A stretch of DNA of 64,000 nucleotides from an uncultured Lachnospiraceae bacterium (GTDB taxonomy: Bacteria > Bacillota > Clostridia > Lachnospirales > Lachnospiraceae), in assembly GCA_946558465.1 (NCBI GenBank), contig CAMNTM010000002.1, forward strand, positions 272,235 to 336,234, given 5' to 3'. Within the stretch, counting starts at the first letter, position 1; each line of letters starts with the position of its first letter. Below the pieces are notes generated by a model. It was not told the DNA's origin. It was given only the letters and a program-made list of their open reading frames with translations, and did not search any database. Of the stretch, positions 9,050 to 15,834 are shown piece after piece. The translations under genes were made by a program, and so were the position numbers.

Positions 9050-9604
9050 TCATTTATTTATTTTCAACTCATTGTCAAAGAATATAATCTGTTTTTTATA
9101 ATGCCCTCTACCTGAAAATTCGATGAAACCTTTATCTCTCAATATCTGTAGCTGCTAACGAATTTTCGCCTCAATATTATAATTGTTCATATGCTTTTCA
9201 TGCTTTTTTATCTTAGCATAATTTTCTGTCACTTTACTTATGGGATTAATCACTCCATTTTTGATTATTTCTATTTTTCCCTGTTATGGATATATTCTGA
9301 AGAGTACTGCATAACAAATAGCTCAGGATTTGTGACACTTGTTATCCTCTTAATCATTGTTGAATACGCGCCGTCATTAATCTTTTTTCCTATTCTGCCT
9401 TCTTTGCTTTTCAATTCGAATATTTCACGGCAATTATCACATACCATATCTGCAACAGGCTCATTATTTTTCAATTCATGTATGTGTGAATTACCACAAC
9501 ATGGGCAGAACATATCTTCTTTAATCCAGCTTTCAGTCATCACCCTTACTTTTTGAGACTTACTTTTATATTTTCGCCTAATGTTTATCGAACTTAAGAT
9601 TCAT
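9050..9604 (-). pseudogene. DpnI-family restriction endonuclease, broken
   Basis: Read on the minus strand from ATG at 9604 the protein begins MNLKFDK. A frame change then leads to KYKSKSQKVRVMTESW and a well-kept catalytic domain (CPCCGN, PVADMVC, EIFELKSKEG, INDGAYSTMIKR) that carries the D...E-x-K active site and zinc cysteines of DpnI. The open frame stops at 9271. The DpnI C-terminal winged-helix domain follows at about 9200-9050 (NIEAKIR, then a stop, then QLQILRDKGFIEFSGRG). So there is a frameshift, loss of the central region of roughly 100 residues, and a nonsense codon. DpnI cuts methylated GATC DNA; this copy is almost certainly inactive. Recognised by memory of the DpnI sequence. 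Confidence 0.8.
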
Positions 9605-9615
9605 ACATAATATTC

Positions 9616-9663
9616 CTATTTTCCTGCTCCATTGACTCCCGCTACCAAAATATATTTTTTCAC
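9616..9663 (-). pseudogene. Fragment of a zeta-toxin-like kinase N terminus
   Basis: GTG at 9663 opens KKYILVAGVNGAGK, the P-loop start typical of zeta-toxin family proteins, and the frame ends in TAG immediately after the P-loop lysine. Only 15 codons remain. The truncation abuts the upstream region of the DpnI ruin, so it looks like a deletion joint. Confidence 0.5.
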
Positions 9664-9717
9664 TAAAAGAGATTCTTTTCTATTACCTGTCGTTGTTTTC
9701 TTTGCAGAAGAAAATTG

Positions 9718-10047
9718 TCAATCATCTGATGGTAGGACTGGTATCATATGACTGATTCGCAGTGTCCCTTTTAATTCCTTTTGTCCCCTTGAATTTTTTA
9801 CCATAATCCGTATAATCGGGACAATACTCTTTTTAATAACCTTTTTCTCACCAGCAATTTGGTAATCCGATTCTTTTGGTGAAGACATCGGTATGTAATA
9901 ATGATAATTTTCCAAACGTAACACTATACCAACGTACTTTCGGGTATGAACCCTCGTTGTTTCCTTATTTGAATATACATTTGGAAATATAGCCCGCAAA
10001 TATTCTATATATTCGTCTGATACACTATATAGTTTAAATTCTTCCAT
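9718..10047 (-). pseudogene. ToxN/AbiQ-family type III toxin, C-terminally truncated
   Basis: 109 residues. The N-terminal two thirds match the ToxN/AbiQ endoribonuclease layout: LYSVSDEYIEYLR, RKYVGIVLRLENYHYYIPMSSPK, and GTLRISHMIPV. Family members are usually about 160-190 residues; this one ends a few residues after the MIPV motif, so the C-terminal helices are missing. It follows a pseudoknot RNA and terminator, the usual type III toxin-antitoxin order. The truncation suggests loss of toxicity. Alternatively it is a minimal variant, which is less likely given the neighbouring ruins. Confidence 0.7.
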
Positions 10048-10054
10048 TCCTTTC

Positions 10055-10141
10055 TAAAAAAATGAGGGAGCATTACTGCTCCCTACGAGTTTAAAATCTT
10101 CCACTATCTGGCAGGAACTCTCCAAAGATAGTTCCCTATCT
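10055..10141 (-). ncRNA. ToxI-like type III antitoxin RNA with terminator
   Basis: Downstream of its promoter the minus-strand RNA has interleaved complementary segments: GGAACT (10135-10130) with AGTTCC (10119-10114), and ACTATCT (10132-10126) with AGATAGT (10109-10103). The order A-B-A'-B' gives an H-type pseudoknot, as in ToxI antitoxins. A terminator hairpin (8-bp stem, 10065-10084, then seven T) separates it from the toxin start. Only one repeat unit is seen; known loci generally have more than one. Confidence 0.6.
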
Positions 10142-10147
10142 GTTTTT

Positions 10148-10176
10148 ATTATATGCAATTATATCATAAGAATCAA
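10148..10176 (-). promoter_or_regulatory. Promoter of the ToxI-like RNA
   Basis: Minus strand TTGATT (10176-10171), exactly 17 bases, TATAAT (10153-10148). The predicted start lies at the first bases of the pseudoknot RNA. Confidence 0.65.
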
Positions 10177-10194
10177 CAAAAATATTATAAAACT

Positions 10195-10217
10195 CTTGAA
10201 AAGAAGAGATTTTCAAG
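10195..10217. terminator. Hairpin, possible old terminator
   Basis: CTTGAAAA (10195-10202) pairs with TTTTCAAG (10210-10217). On the minus strand it is followed by AGTTTT. It may be the former downstream terminator of rpsI, displaced by insertions; this is inference. Confidence 0.35.
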
Positions 10218-10240
10218 GGTTTCATATTGCATATAAATAA

Positions 10241-10320
10241 TTCCTTATCTCTTGCATAACTCCGAACGCCGTAAATACGCCATTTTTAAGCTGTTTGTCA
10301 GTTACGTGTTCGTTACCCAT
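10241..10320. repeat. att-like repeat A (outer)
   Basis: TATCTCTTGC at 10246-10255, then ATAACTCCGAA and, 40 bases on, GTTACGTGT...GTTACC. The same elements in the same order occur at 11056-11127. The core resembles TATCTCTTAC at the end of rpsI (48266-48275). Interpreted as the left end left by an earlier integration. Confidence 0.6.
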
Positions 10321-10359
10321 ATACGCTCATATGTGCGCATACTATCTCCAAACCATATA

Positions 10360-10635
10360 TTATGCTATCTTTTCTGCCTCCATCGGTAAATCATACAGTG
10401 TATCCGGGTCAATATCCAGACACTTCGTATTATCTCGGTTTCCCCCGATATCCCATGCCAATGTATCATTCATCACTGTACAGGCCTCTTTAAAAACAGT
10501 GATATCTTTCAATGGACGAAATACCTCTTTCTCAATCATTTGAATCATATCATAACATACGATTTTACCATCTTCAAAGTATACATATACCGAATAATTT
10601 TCCATTGGTATTACCTGCACAACTTTCGGAAACAT
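10360..10635 (-). CDS. DUF2442 domain protein
   Basis: About 91 residues matching DUF2442 (KVVQVIPMENYSVYVYFEDG, then a conserved acidic/aromatic C-terminal part, CLDIDPDTLYD). The ATG at 10635 with GAGGTGAAC 3-10 bases upstream is preferred to the GTG at 10644. The gene follows the DUF4160 gene after 16 bases. DUF4160-DUF2442 pairs recur on mobile DNA and are suspected toxin-antitoxin or regulatory pairs, but the function is not established. Confidence 0.75.
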   Translation of the reverse strand: MFPKVVQVIPMENYSVYVYFEDGKIVCYDMIQMIEKEVFRPLKDITVFKEACTVMNDTLAWDIGGNRDNTKCLDIDPDTLYDLPMEAEKIA

Positions 10636-10651
10636 AATGTTCACCTCACTT

Positions 10652-10912
10652 TTAAACTAACGGGTTGATTCGGTTCATCGGTTTTCCATCCTTTGATAAT
10701 TCCCAATTCTGCATCAGTTCATCCTGATGTAAAACACACCATGCTAAGATCAATTTGAGCTGCCGGGATGGCAATGCACCTTTTATACACCTTGCTGCAT
10801 CAATTTCAATAATCGCCTTATTTCCATTATATTCCGCATGGAAATGTGGAGGATTATGGTCATCATAATACATTGTAACCCTGATTCCATAAAACAACGA
10901 TATCTCTGGCAT
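10652..10912 (-). CDS. DUF4160 domain protein
   Basis: 86 residues with the family signature MPEISLFYGI, RVTMYYDDHNPPHFHAEYNG. The DHNPPHFH histidine cluster could bind metal. First gene of the pair with DUF2442 and bounded by two att-like repeats. Function unknown for the family. Confidence 0.8.
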   Translation of the reverse strand: MPEISLFYGIRVTMYYDDHNPPHFHAEYNGNKAIIEIDAARCIKGALPSRQLKLILAWCVLHQDELMQNWELSKDGKPMNRINPLV

Positions 10913-11001
10913 TATACTTCCCTCCTCATTTCATTCTGCAGCATATATAGTTGACTATATATACTTGACAATATAAGTTTACCACAGTTATCACTAAAAA
11001 G

Positions 11002-11030
11002 AAACCCACAAACACGATGTTTGTGGGTTT
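11002..11030. terminator. Perfect 13-bp hairpin at the prophage left edge
   Basis: AAACCCACAAACA (11002-11014), loop CGA, TGTTTGTGGGTTT (11018-11030). A-rich before and U-rich after, so a likely bidirectional terminator between the DUF4160 promoter region and the prophage end. Confidence 0.6.
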
Positions 11031-11055
11031 ACCATGCAATAAAATATGCATTTCC

Positions 11056-11128
11056 TATCTCTTACATAACTCCGAAGCCCGCAAATAAAGGGTTTTTTAT
11101 TAAGTTGTAAGTTACGTGTAAATTACCT
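11056..11128. repeat. Prophage left attachment site (attL) with integrase arm site
   Basis: Core TATCTCTTAC (11056-11065) is identical to the last bases of rpsI (48266-48275). Beyond it, inside the prophage, is GTAAGTTACGTGTAAATTACC (start 11107), matching the arm-like repeats near the right end (48122-48153). These define the prophage as about 11056-48275. Confidence 0.65.
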
Positions 11129-11156
11129 TCCGTAATTATCGCCGCTTTTTTCTGCT

Positions 11157-11909
11157 TTATGAGTATGTAACAAAGCAACTGATACCAGCAGCTTTTAACC
11201 TTCTTACTGTCGTTTCCGCGTTTTTCTTGTCAGTATACGCTCCTACCTGGACTTTGTAAAGCCCGTTTAACAACCTTACGAGTACGTCCGTATGTCCTGT
11301 CCGCTTGATCTTCTCCGCCATAAGGTTAGCGCCTTCCTTGCGCCTGTAAGCCCCAGCCTGTACCCGGTAATATTTCCCGTCCGCTGTCTGTCCTGCTGCC
11401 GCCTGGCTCTTATCCTCTGCCGCTTCCGGCTTCTGTCCGGCTTCCCCGTCGTACTCTGTAAGCTTGTTTTCCTCAATCAGCTTAATAAGCTTCGCCGCAT
11501 ACTGCGGGTCTGTGGCATATCCGGCAGCCTTAATAGCTTCACAGGCTTTCTTATAGTCCGTTTCCCCTACAACCGCTTTATACCGCTTATTTGCCTTCAA
11601 AAACGCGCTGTGATCTGTAATAGATTCTTCCCAGCTATCATAAGCACGAAAAGCCGCATTTTTGACCGTTACCAGGTTTAAGCCGTCGTAACATTCTTTT
11701 GTATCGCTGCAATATACTTTCCCTTTCCAGGTCTTTGTAGCTTTGATACCGAAAAGCGCTTTACCGCCCATAGCAAGCCCGGAAGTCCCGTAAGCCGATT
11801 CTAATATAGCCTGGGCTATTGTCAAGCTGGCAAGTACACCCGTCTTCTTCATATCGGCGGACGCGATCGCGCCCACCGTCTTAATAAAATTCTTCTGTGC
11901 TGTAGTCAT
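11157..11909 (-). CDS. Phage endolysin, GH73 glucosaminidase with SPOR domain
   Basis: 250 residues. The N-terminal domain (SLTIAQAILESAYGTSGLA, FGIKATKTWKGKVY) is the glucosaminidase fold with the catalytic Glu in ILES. The C-terminal part (YYRVQAGAYRRKEGAN, YKVQVGAYTDKKNAE) is a two-half SPOR-like domain that binds denuded glycan. No signal peptide, so release relies on a holin. Last gene of the lysis cassette, 12 bases after a second lysin, which is an unusual pair with complementary bond specificities. Confidence 0.82.
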   Translation of the reverse strand: MTTAQKNFIKTVGAIASADMKKTGVLASLTIAQAILESAYGTSGLAMGGKALFGIKATKTWKGKVYCSDTKECYDGLNLVTVKNAAFRAYDSWEESITDHSAFLKANKRYKAVVGETDYKKACEAIKAAGYATDPQYAAKLIKLIEENKLTEYDGEAGQKPEAAEDKSQAAAGQTADGKYYRVQAGAYRRKEGANLMAEKIKRTGHTDVLVRLLNGLYKVQVGAYTDKKNAETTVRRLKAAGISCFVTYS

Positions 11910-11921
11910 ATAGAAGCCCCC

Positions 11922-12716
11922 TTATACAGCCGTTAAGCTTGTCACAGCTACCCAGCTTTTGATCTCTGTAAGCCTTGCTTCTACTACTCCCTTATTGGTC
12001 TGTATTTTGTCTACTGTGTGCTTCTTCCCTCCGCGCTGTGCCTTCGGTACTGCCTTACCTCTTGTTGACGATAACCCGCCGTATACTGCACCGTCCTTAA
12101 TTGTAACTGTGCTTCCGGCTCTGATCTCCTTTTCTGCTGCCTGTGCGCCGCTTCCTGCTGCCGTATTGCTTTTCTTAAGCCCGAACTGCGCCGCGATCGC
12201 ATTAGCCACCGCTGCCGCGATCTGCGCTTTTTTGCTGCTGTATATCTGCATATCGTCCTTATCATCTATAAAGCACGTTTCCAGCAGCGCGGAAGAAACG
12301 CCCGCCGCCTTTGCCCTGGCAATTACTGTAAAGTTTGTCCGCTTTACTCCCCGGTTCTTTAAACCGAAGGCGGCTATAGCCTGTACGATCTTTGTTTCTA
12401 CGCCTACGGTCTTTTCCGCCTTTGTAACGAAAATTTCCGTACCCGTTGTCTTTCCGTCTCCCTTCGTGTCATTGACACAGGCGTTAAAATGCACTTCCAG
12501 CACATAACCATAATTACCGAAGTTAACCGCCAGCTTTCCGGCTTTCGCGTCGCTGTATGCGTTTCTGTCCGTAGGGTATAAGTCAACCTGTGCATACTGG
12601 CTTAAGGTCTTCTGTATTTCCTTCACCATGTATATAGTTTCGTCTGCTTCCCTTCCAAACTGTGATACTGCGCCAGAATCCCCCGCGCCATGCCCGCTAA
12701 TAAGTAAAATTTTCAT
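11922..12716 (-). CDS. Phage N-acetylmuramoyl-L-alanine amidase (Amidase_3)
   Basis: 264 residues. LLISGHGAGDSGAV gives the first zinc histidine and following Asp, EVHFNA the second His, and ALLETCFIDDKDD the catalytic Glu region of Amidase_3. The C-terminal part (RAGSTVTIKDGAVYGGLSST...) looks like an SH3-type wall-binding module. It would cut the amide bond between muramic acid and the stem peptide. Lies between the holin-like gene and the glucosaminidase. Confidence 0.85.
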   Translation of the reverse strand: MKILLISGHGAGDSGAVSQFGREADETIYMVKEIQKTLSQYAQVDLYPTDRNAYSDAKAGKLAVNFGNYGYVLEVHFNACVNDTKGDGKTTGTEIFVTKAEKTVGVETKIVQAIAAFGLKNRGVKRTNFTVIARAKAAGVSSALLETCFIDDKDDMQIYSSKKAQIAAAVANAIAAQFGLKKSNTAAGSGAQAAEKEIRAGSTVTIKDGAVYGGLSSTRGKAVPKAQRGGKKHTVDKIQTNKGVVEARLTEIKSWVAVTSLTAV

Positions 12717-12721
12717 ACGCC

Positions 12722-13138
12722 TTACGCCCCTTCTACACTTTTCCTTATAATGTCTTCTGCTGTGTCTGTTTCCGAGACTGTAAGCGTATTGTGTACATAG
12801 TCGTACAGGCTTTCATTATTTTCCAGCATTTTCTTAAACTCTGCTAAAGCCTGGTCTAACAGTTCGTCGTACTTTTCTTCTGTGATAAACAAAGTTATGA
12901 TCGGGAAGCGCTCAACCAGCCATTCCCACACCATAGAACGCTTTACGCGCCCTGTCTTGCTTTTTAACTCCTTTTCCGCTTCCGTCACCATGTAAAGCAA
13001 AGCAGTCCTTACCTTGTTTAGCTGCTGCTTCGGTGTAAGCTTCAAAAAACGTAAGATCGCATATACCGTAAGCAATACCAGGATAAACGCGATCACAAAA
13101 ATAAGCCAGTTTTCAATAAGTTTCTGTAAAATTTCCAT
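12722..13138 (-). CDS. Putative phage holin (LLH type)
   Basis: 138 residues with a single strong N-terminal membrane segment (WLIFVIAFILVLLTVYAILRFL) followed by a soluble helical tail. This matches LL-H-type holins. It starts 12 bases after the membrane protein gene and ends 5 bases before the amidase start, as expected for a holin-lysin cassette. Assignment rests on topology and position. Confidence 0.65.
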   Translation of the reverse strand: MEILQKLIENWLIFVIAFILVLLTVYAILRFLKLTPKQQLNKVRTALLYMVTEAEKELKSKTGRVKRSMVWEWLVERFPIITLFITEEKYDELLDQALAEFKKMLENNESLYDYVHNTLTVSETDTAEDIIRKSVEGA

Positions 13139-13150
13139 ACTTAAGCACCT

Positions 13151-13507
13151 CTAAAAGTTCTGTATGTCTGTCGCTTCCAGCGCTTCATCTATAAGTGCTT
13201 CTGTCCTATCCTTCATCTTTTGTATGGTTCTTTCTTTGATTTCTTCCGCCTGGTTTTCTTCCCCCAGGTCTATAAGCTTTTTTATCATTCCTAATTGTAT
13301 TTTGATACCGTTTTCAAGCTGTACCGCTTTCAGATACCAAATTACAGCCGCCCCGAAGATACCCCCGGAAGCCGGGATAATGTAAGTAAATACTTCTGTA
13401 GGCTTTTCATGCCAGGAAAAAAACAGGGCGATCATACAGGCGCATACAAATATTAAACCCGTCCGTATTACTACTTTCTTTTTAAATTCTGTCTTTTTCC
13501 GTCTCAT
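13151..13507 (-). CDS. Phage membrane protein in lysis module
   Basis: 118 residues with two hydrophobic segments (VVIRTGLIFVCACMIALFF and IIPASGGIFGAAVIWYL) and a charged amphipathic C-terminal half. The start overlaps the stop of the XhlA-like gene by 4 bases. It may be a second holin or antiholin subunit. Not assigned to a named family. Confidence 0.55.
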   Translation of the reverse strand: MRRKKTEFKKKVVIRTGLIFVCACMIALFFSWHEKPTEVFTYIIPASGGIFGAAVIWYLKAVQLENGIKIQLGMIKKLIDLGEENQAEEIKERTIQKMKDRTEALIDEALEATDIQNF

Positions 13508-13743
13508 GCCTTCGCTGTCACTTCTTCCAGGTCGTCTATTCTATGGTTCGCTACCTTCTGCCGTTCCTGTAATACTTCCTGGTCTGTTTCCAGCTTATAC
13601 ACCCGTTCTACTACATTGTTGTGCTTGTCTAATTTGTCTTCGATATAATTAAGCCTGGTTTTCACCGTCCCATAAATTACACCGATCGACACCCCGTACA
13701 CAATCAACTGAATAAGTAAGCCTATCCAAAATTCACTATTCAA
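13504..13743 (-). CDS. XhlA-like small membrane protein
   Basis: 79 residues: an N-terminal membrane helix (WIGLLIQLIVYGVSIGVIYG) and a coiled-coil tail (KLDKHNNVVERVYKLETDQEV). This resembles hemolysin XhlA/phage DUF1515-type proteins that work with holins. Lies in the lysis module directly downstream of the DGR. Confidence 0.6.
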   Translation of the reverse strand: MNSEFWIGLLIQLIVYGVSIGVIYGTVKTRLNYIEDKLDKHNNVVERVYKLETDQEVLQERQKVANHRIDDLEEVTAKA

Positions 13744-13761
13744 GCTTTACTAACTCCTTCC

Positions 13762-14037
13762 CTACGGCTCTAACAGCCGTTTTAAATCTTCCTTTCCTTC
13801 TTCTACGTCTTCGATCATCATTAGTAAATGCCTGTCTTCGTCTTCTATAGCCCTGTAGTTTTCCAGTTCTTCCAGCAGCAGCCTATTAACTTCTGCCAGG
13901 TCTGAAATAATGCTATTTTGTACTTCCACTACGTCAAGATCATACCGCGCTACTTCTACGGCTGCTTCGCTGTGTGTTCCTTCTTCCTTCCTGTGTCTGA
14001 TCTTGTTAATTATCCGGCTTATTATACCTTTTGCCAT
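13762..14037 (-). CDS. Small phage protein overlapping the RT gene end
   Basis: 91 residues, basic N terminus (IISRIINKIRHRKEEG) and a long acidic helical rest (SDLAEVNRLLLEELENYRAI, MMIEDVEEGKEDLKRLLEP). The first 32 bases overlap the end of the reverse transcriptase gene in another frame. No family recognised; it could be a lysis-module or DGR-linked accessory protein. Confidence 0.5.
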   Translation of the reverse strand: MAKGIISRIINKIRHRKEEGTHSEAAVEVARYDLDVVEVQNSIISDLAEVNRLLLEELENYRAIEDEDRHLLMMIEDVEEGKEDLKRLLEP

Positions 14038-15064
14038 TTTCTATTAACTCCTTTTCTCTTATCGCCGCTTCTATTTGCCCTTTCATCTTCTGCCGCAATC
14101 GGAAAGTATCCGCGTGTCCCGCGTGTCCTTCCCAGCTTTTGTAAGACAATAGCAATTTATCTTTTGTTATTTTCCCATGCCTATAAGCCTTTATTGCGGC
14201 TTTCATATGCTTAGGTCTGCGCTTCCGTATCTTCCGATAGTCCTTATAAATACGATAACCGCAAAAGTCTAAGCCGTTCTTTGTATTTATAATAGTGGTC
14301 TTCGGGTTTAAGGAAAGTTTCAGCCTTTCCCCTATAAAAGCGTCTATCTTTTGTAAAACTTCTTTTAAGTACTCCCGGTCATTATGAATAACTACAAAAT
14401 CGTCCATATATCGCGGGTAGTCCTCTACCTTTAATTCATTTTTTACGAATGTGTCTAACTCATTTAATACCAGGTTTGCGAAAAGCTGACTAAGAAGGTT
14501 TCCTACTGGTATTCCCTTACCGTCTTCGCCGTAGCTGTCTATGATATAGAAAAGCAGCGCTATTAACTGCCTGTCCTTAAATATCCTTGTAAGAAGCTGC
14601 TTTAATATCTCATGGTCTACGCTGTTAAAATACTTATGTATGTCTGCTTTCAGCGCGTACACCTGGCAGCCTTCAAAAGATCGTTTTCTTATGCACTCCT
14701 GGGCGTAAGCCGCCGCCTTGTGCATACCTTTATTTTTTCTGCAAGCGTAACTGTGAAAATAGAACCGCTTTTCTATTATTGGTTCTATCTTCGTGTTAAT
14801 CATGTGCTGTACTACCCTGTCCCGGAAGGGCAGCGCGTATATATCCCGCTTTTTCGGCTCATAGACTACAAAGCACCGGGCTTCCCCCTGCCTGTATGTC
14901 CCCGTCAAAAGTCCCTGTACAATGTCGCACAATTCCGCTTCTTTATTTTCCGTAAACCTTAAGACTTCTTCCCTGTATCTTTTGCACCTTCGCGCCTTCC
15001 TGTATGCGTCTTCCGCATTTTCAAAAGTTGCTATATCCTGTATTCCTATATTGCTTCTTTTCAT
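14006..15064 (-). CDS. Diversity-generating retroelement reverse transcriptase
   Basis: 352 residues. Group II/DGR-type RT motifs: LPFRDRVVQHMI (about 78-89), first catalytic Asp in ALKADIHKYFNSVDH (D141), IPVGNLLSQLFANLVLNELD (185-204, the DGR-typical motif 4), YMDD (219-222), and GLDFCGYRIYKDYR (thumb side). No maturase or endonuclease domain, as in DGRs. With Avd it copies the template repeat RNA into adenine-mutated cDNA that replaces the variable repeat. The ATG overlaps the stop of the template-containing frame (ATGA), with only a weak GGAAG before it, implying translational coupling. Confidence 0.93.
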   Translation of the reverse strand: MKRSNIGIQDIATFENAEDAYRKARRCKRYREEVLRFTENKEAELCDIVQGLLTGTYRQGEARCFVVYEPKKRDIYALPFRDRVVQHMINTKIEPIIEKRFYFHSYACRKNKGMHKAAAYAQECIRKRSFEGCQVYALKADIHKYFNSVDHEILKQLLTRIFKDRQLIALLFYIIDSYGEDGKGIPVGNLLSQLFANLVLNELDTFVKNELKVEDYPRYMDDFVVIHNDREYLKEVLQKIDAFIGERLKLSLNPKTTIINTKNGLDFCGYRIYKDYRKIRKRRPKHMKAAIKAYRHGKITKDKLLLSYKSWEGHAGHADTFRLRQKMKGQIEAAIREKELIENGKRYNKPDN

Positions 15065-15357
15065 CTTCCGCCGTTCCCGCTTCCACCCTTCGCCAGCGCT
15101 ACTAAGTGGAAGCGTCCTTTTTTATATTTGCCGGGTAAGTCCCCGGACGGGCTATACGTTCTGACTATATGAAAATAGTCCTTGCTAGTAAGCCGTAGCT
15201 TGCTAAGTCTGAAAGTCCATAAGTCACAGCCGAACCGCGCCCCGACGTTCGTGTTGACGTTCCAGGGGTAGTTGTTACAGTTCACCGCGCGGCAGCCAGC
15301 GTTAACGCCGTTGTTCCAGTTGCCGCCCGCGATAAGGCGAAGCAACATATAGCCCAT
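15061..15357 (-). CDS. Open frame spanning the DGR template repeat
   Basis: 98 codons, starting 4 bases after the avd stop and ending in a TGA that overlaps the RT ATG. The first 43 codons are the template repeat in the same frame as the variable repeat (LLRLIAGGNWNNGVNAGCRA...), with 10 asparagines; the rest covers the spacer (SKLRLTSKDYFHIVRTYSPS). It may not be a functional protein. It may be kept open so that ribosomes pass from avd to the RT. Whether it is translated is unknown. Confidence 0.4.
   Translation of the reverse strand: MGYMLLRLIAGGNWNNGVNAGCRAVNCNNYPWNVNTNVGARFGCDLWTFRLSKLRLTSKDYFHIVRTYSPSGDLPGKYKKGRFHLVALAKGGSGNGGR
15078..15114 (-). other. Hairpin in the TR-RT spacer RNA
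   Basis: CGCTTCCAC (15078-15086) pairs perfectly with GTGGAAGCG (15106-15114). It lies in the 157-base spacer between template repeat and RT start. In BPP-1 the equivalent spacer RNA is needed for priming and Avd/RT binding; the role here is inferred. Confidence 0.5.
15222..15341 (-). repeat. DGR template repeat (TR), 120 bp
   Basis: Aligns without gaps to 15843-15962 (offset 621). 106 of 120 bases are identical, and all 14 differences are at TR adenines (sense strand), the hallmark of adenine-directed mutagenesis. TR has 24 sense-strand adenines, most in AAC codons. It lies between avd and the RT gene. Confidence 0.95.
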
Positions 15358-15361
15358 ATGA

Positions 15362-15700
15362 TTAACTTTGTACCGATTTAATAAAGCCGCCTAACATTCT
15401 TCCTATTTCTGTTATCTTCTTTGCGGCTACTCCGTATGTATGCCCGTTTATGTACTGCTGGTCGTATGCAATTCTGATATAATACCGCAATACAACTAAT
15501 TCTACGTCCGCGTCGTATAAAAGCTTTTTCTTCGTAGTGCTTTTCCCGGCTCTAATGATGTACCGCAAAATATCCATGATACAATTTTTCGTATCTTTTT
15601 GAAGTGAAAACTTTTCACTTTTTGGATACTGCCTTAGCACCGGGTAAATATACTTTATAAAATCGTATAGCTTTTCCTGTATTTCCAAATTGCTTTTCAT
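15362..15700 (-). CDS. avd: DGR accessory variability determinant (Avd)
   Basis: 112 residues, all helical, positively charged, with the Avd pattern NLEIQEKLYDFIKYIYPVLR at the N terminus, ADVELVVLRYYIRIA in the middle and KITEIGRMLGGFIKS at the end. Avd proteins form a pentameric four-helix-bundle barrel that binds the RT and the template RNA. The start at 15700 is chosen for its AAGG ribosome site and fit to family length; an in-frame ATG at 15766, also preceded by AGGA, would add 22 residues. It sits between the target gene and the template repeat, the classic DGR order. Confidence 0.88.
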   Translation of the reverse strand: MKSNLEIQEKLYDFIKYIYPVLRQYPKSEKFSLQKDTKNCIMDILRYIIRAGKSTTKKKLLYDADVELVVLRYYIRIAYDQQYINGHTYGVAAKKITEIGRMLGGFIKSVQS

Positions 15701-15805
15701 ATAATCGCCTTCTTCCTGTTTTGCGATTATATCATAAGCTTTTTTATTTGTACTGCTTTCCCTCATTGTTTCCTATATCCTGGAAATTTTATAAATTTTT
15801 CGCGT

Positions 15806-15825
15806 GTGCGGGCTTCCGCCCGCAC
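15806..15825 (-). other. DGR target-site hairpin/cruciform after the variable repeat
   Basis: GTGCGGGC (15806-15813), 4-base loop, GCCCGCAC (15818-15825): perfect 8-bp stem. It starts 9 bases after the target gene stop codon. The same geometry (8-bp stem, 4-base loop just past the IMH) is required for efficient retrohoming in BPP-1. It could also act as a transcription terminator, though no U run follows. Confidence 0.8.
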
Positions 15826-15834
15826 TAAGACAGA

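Noticed and set aside
15806..15825. Simple rho-independent terminator of the target gene
   Set aside because: No T run follows the stem on the minus strand, and the genes downstream (avd, RT) must be transcribed; the DGR hairpin role fits better.
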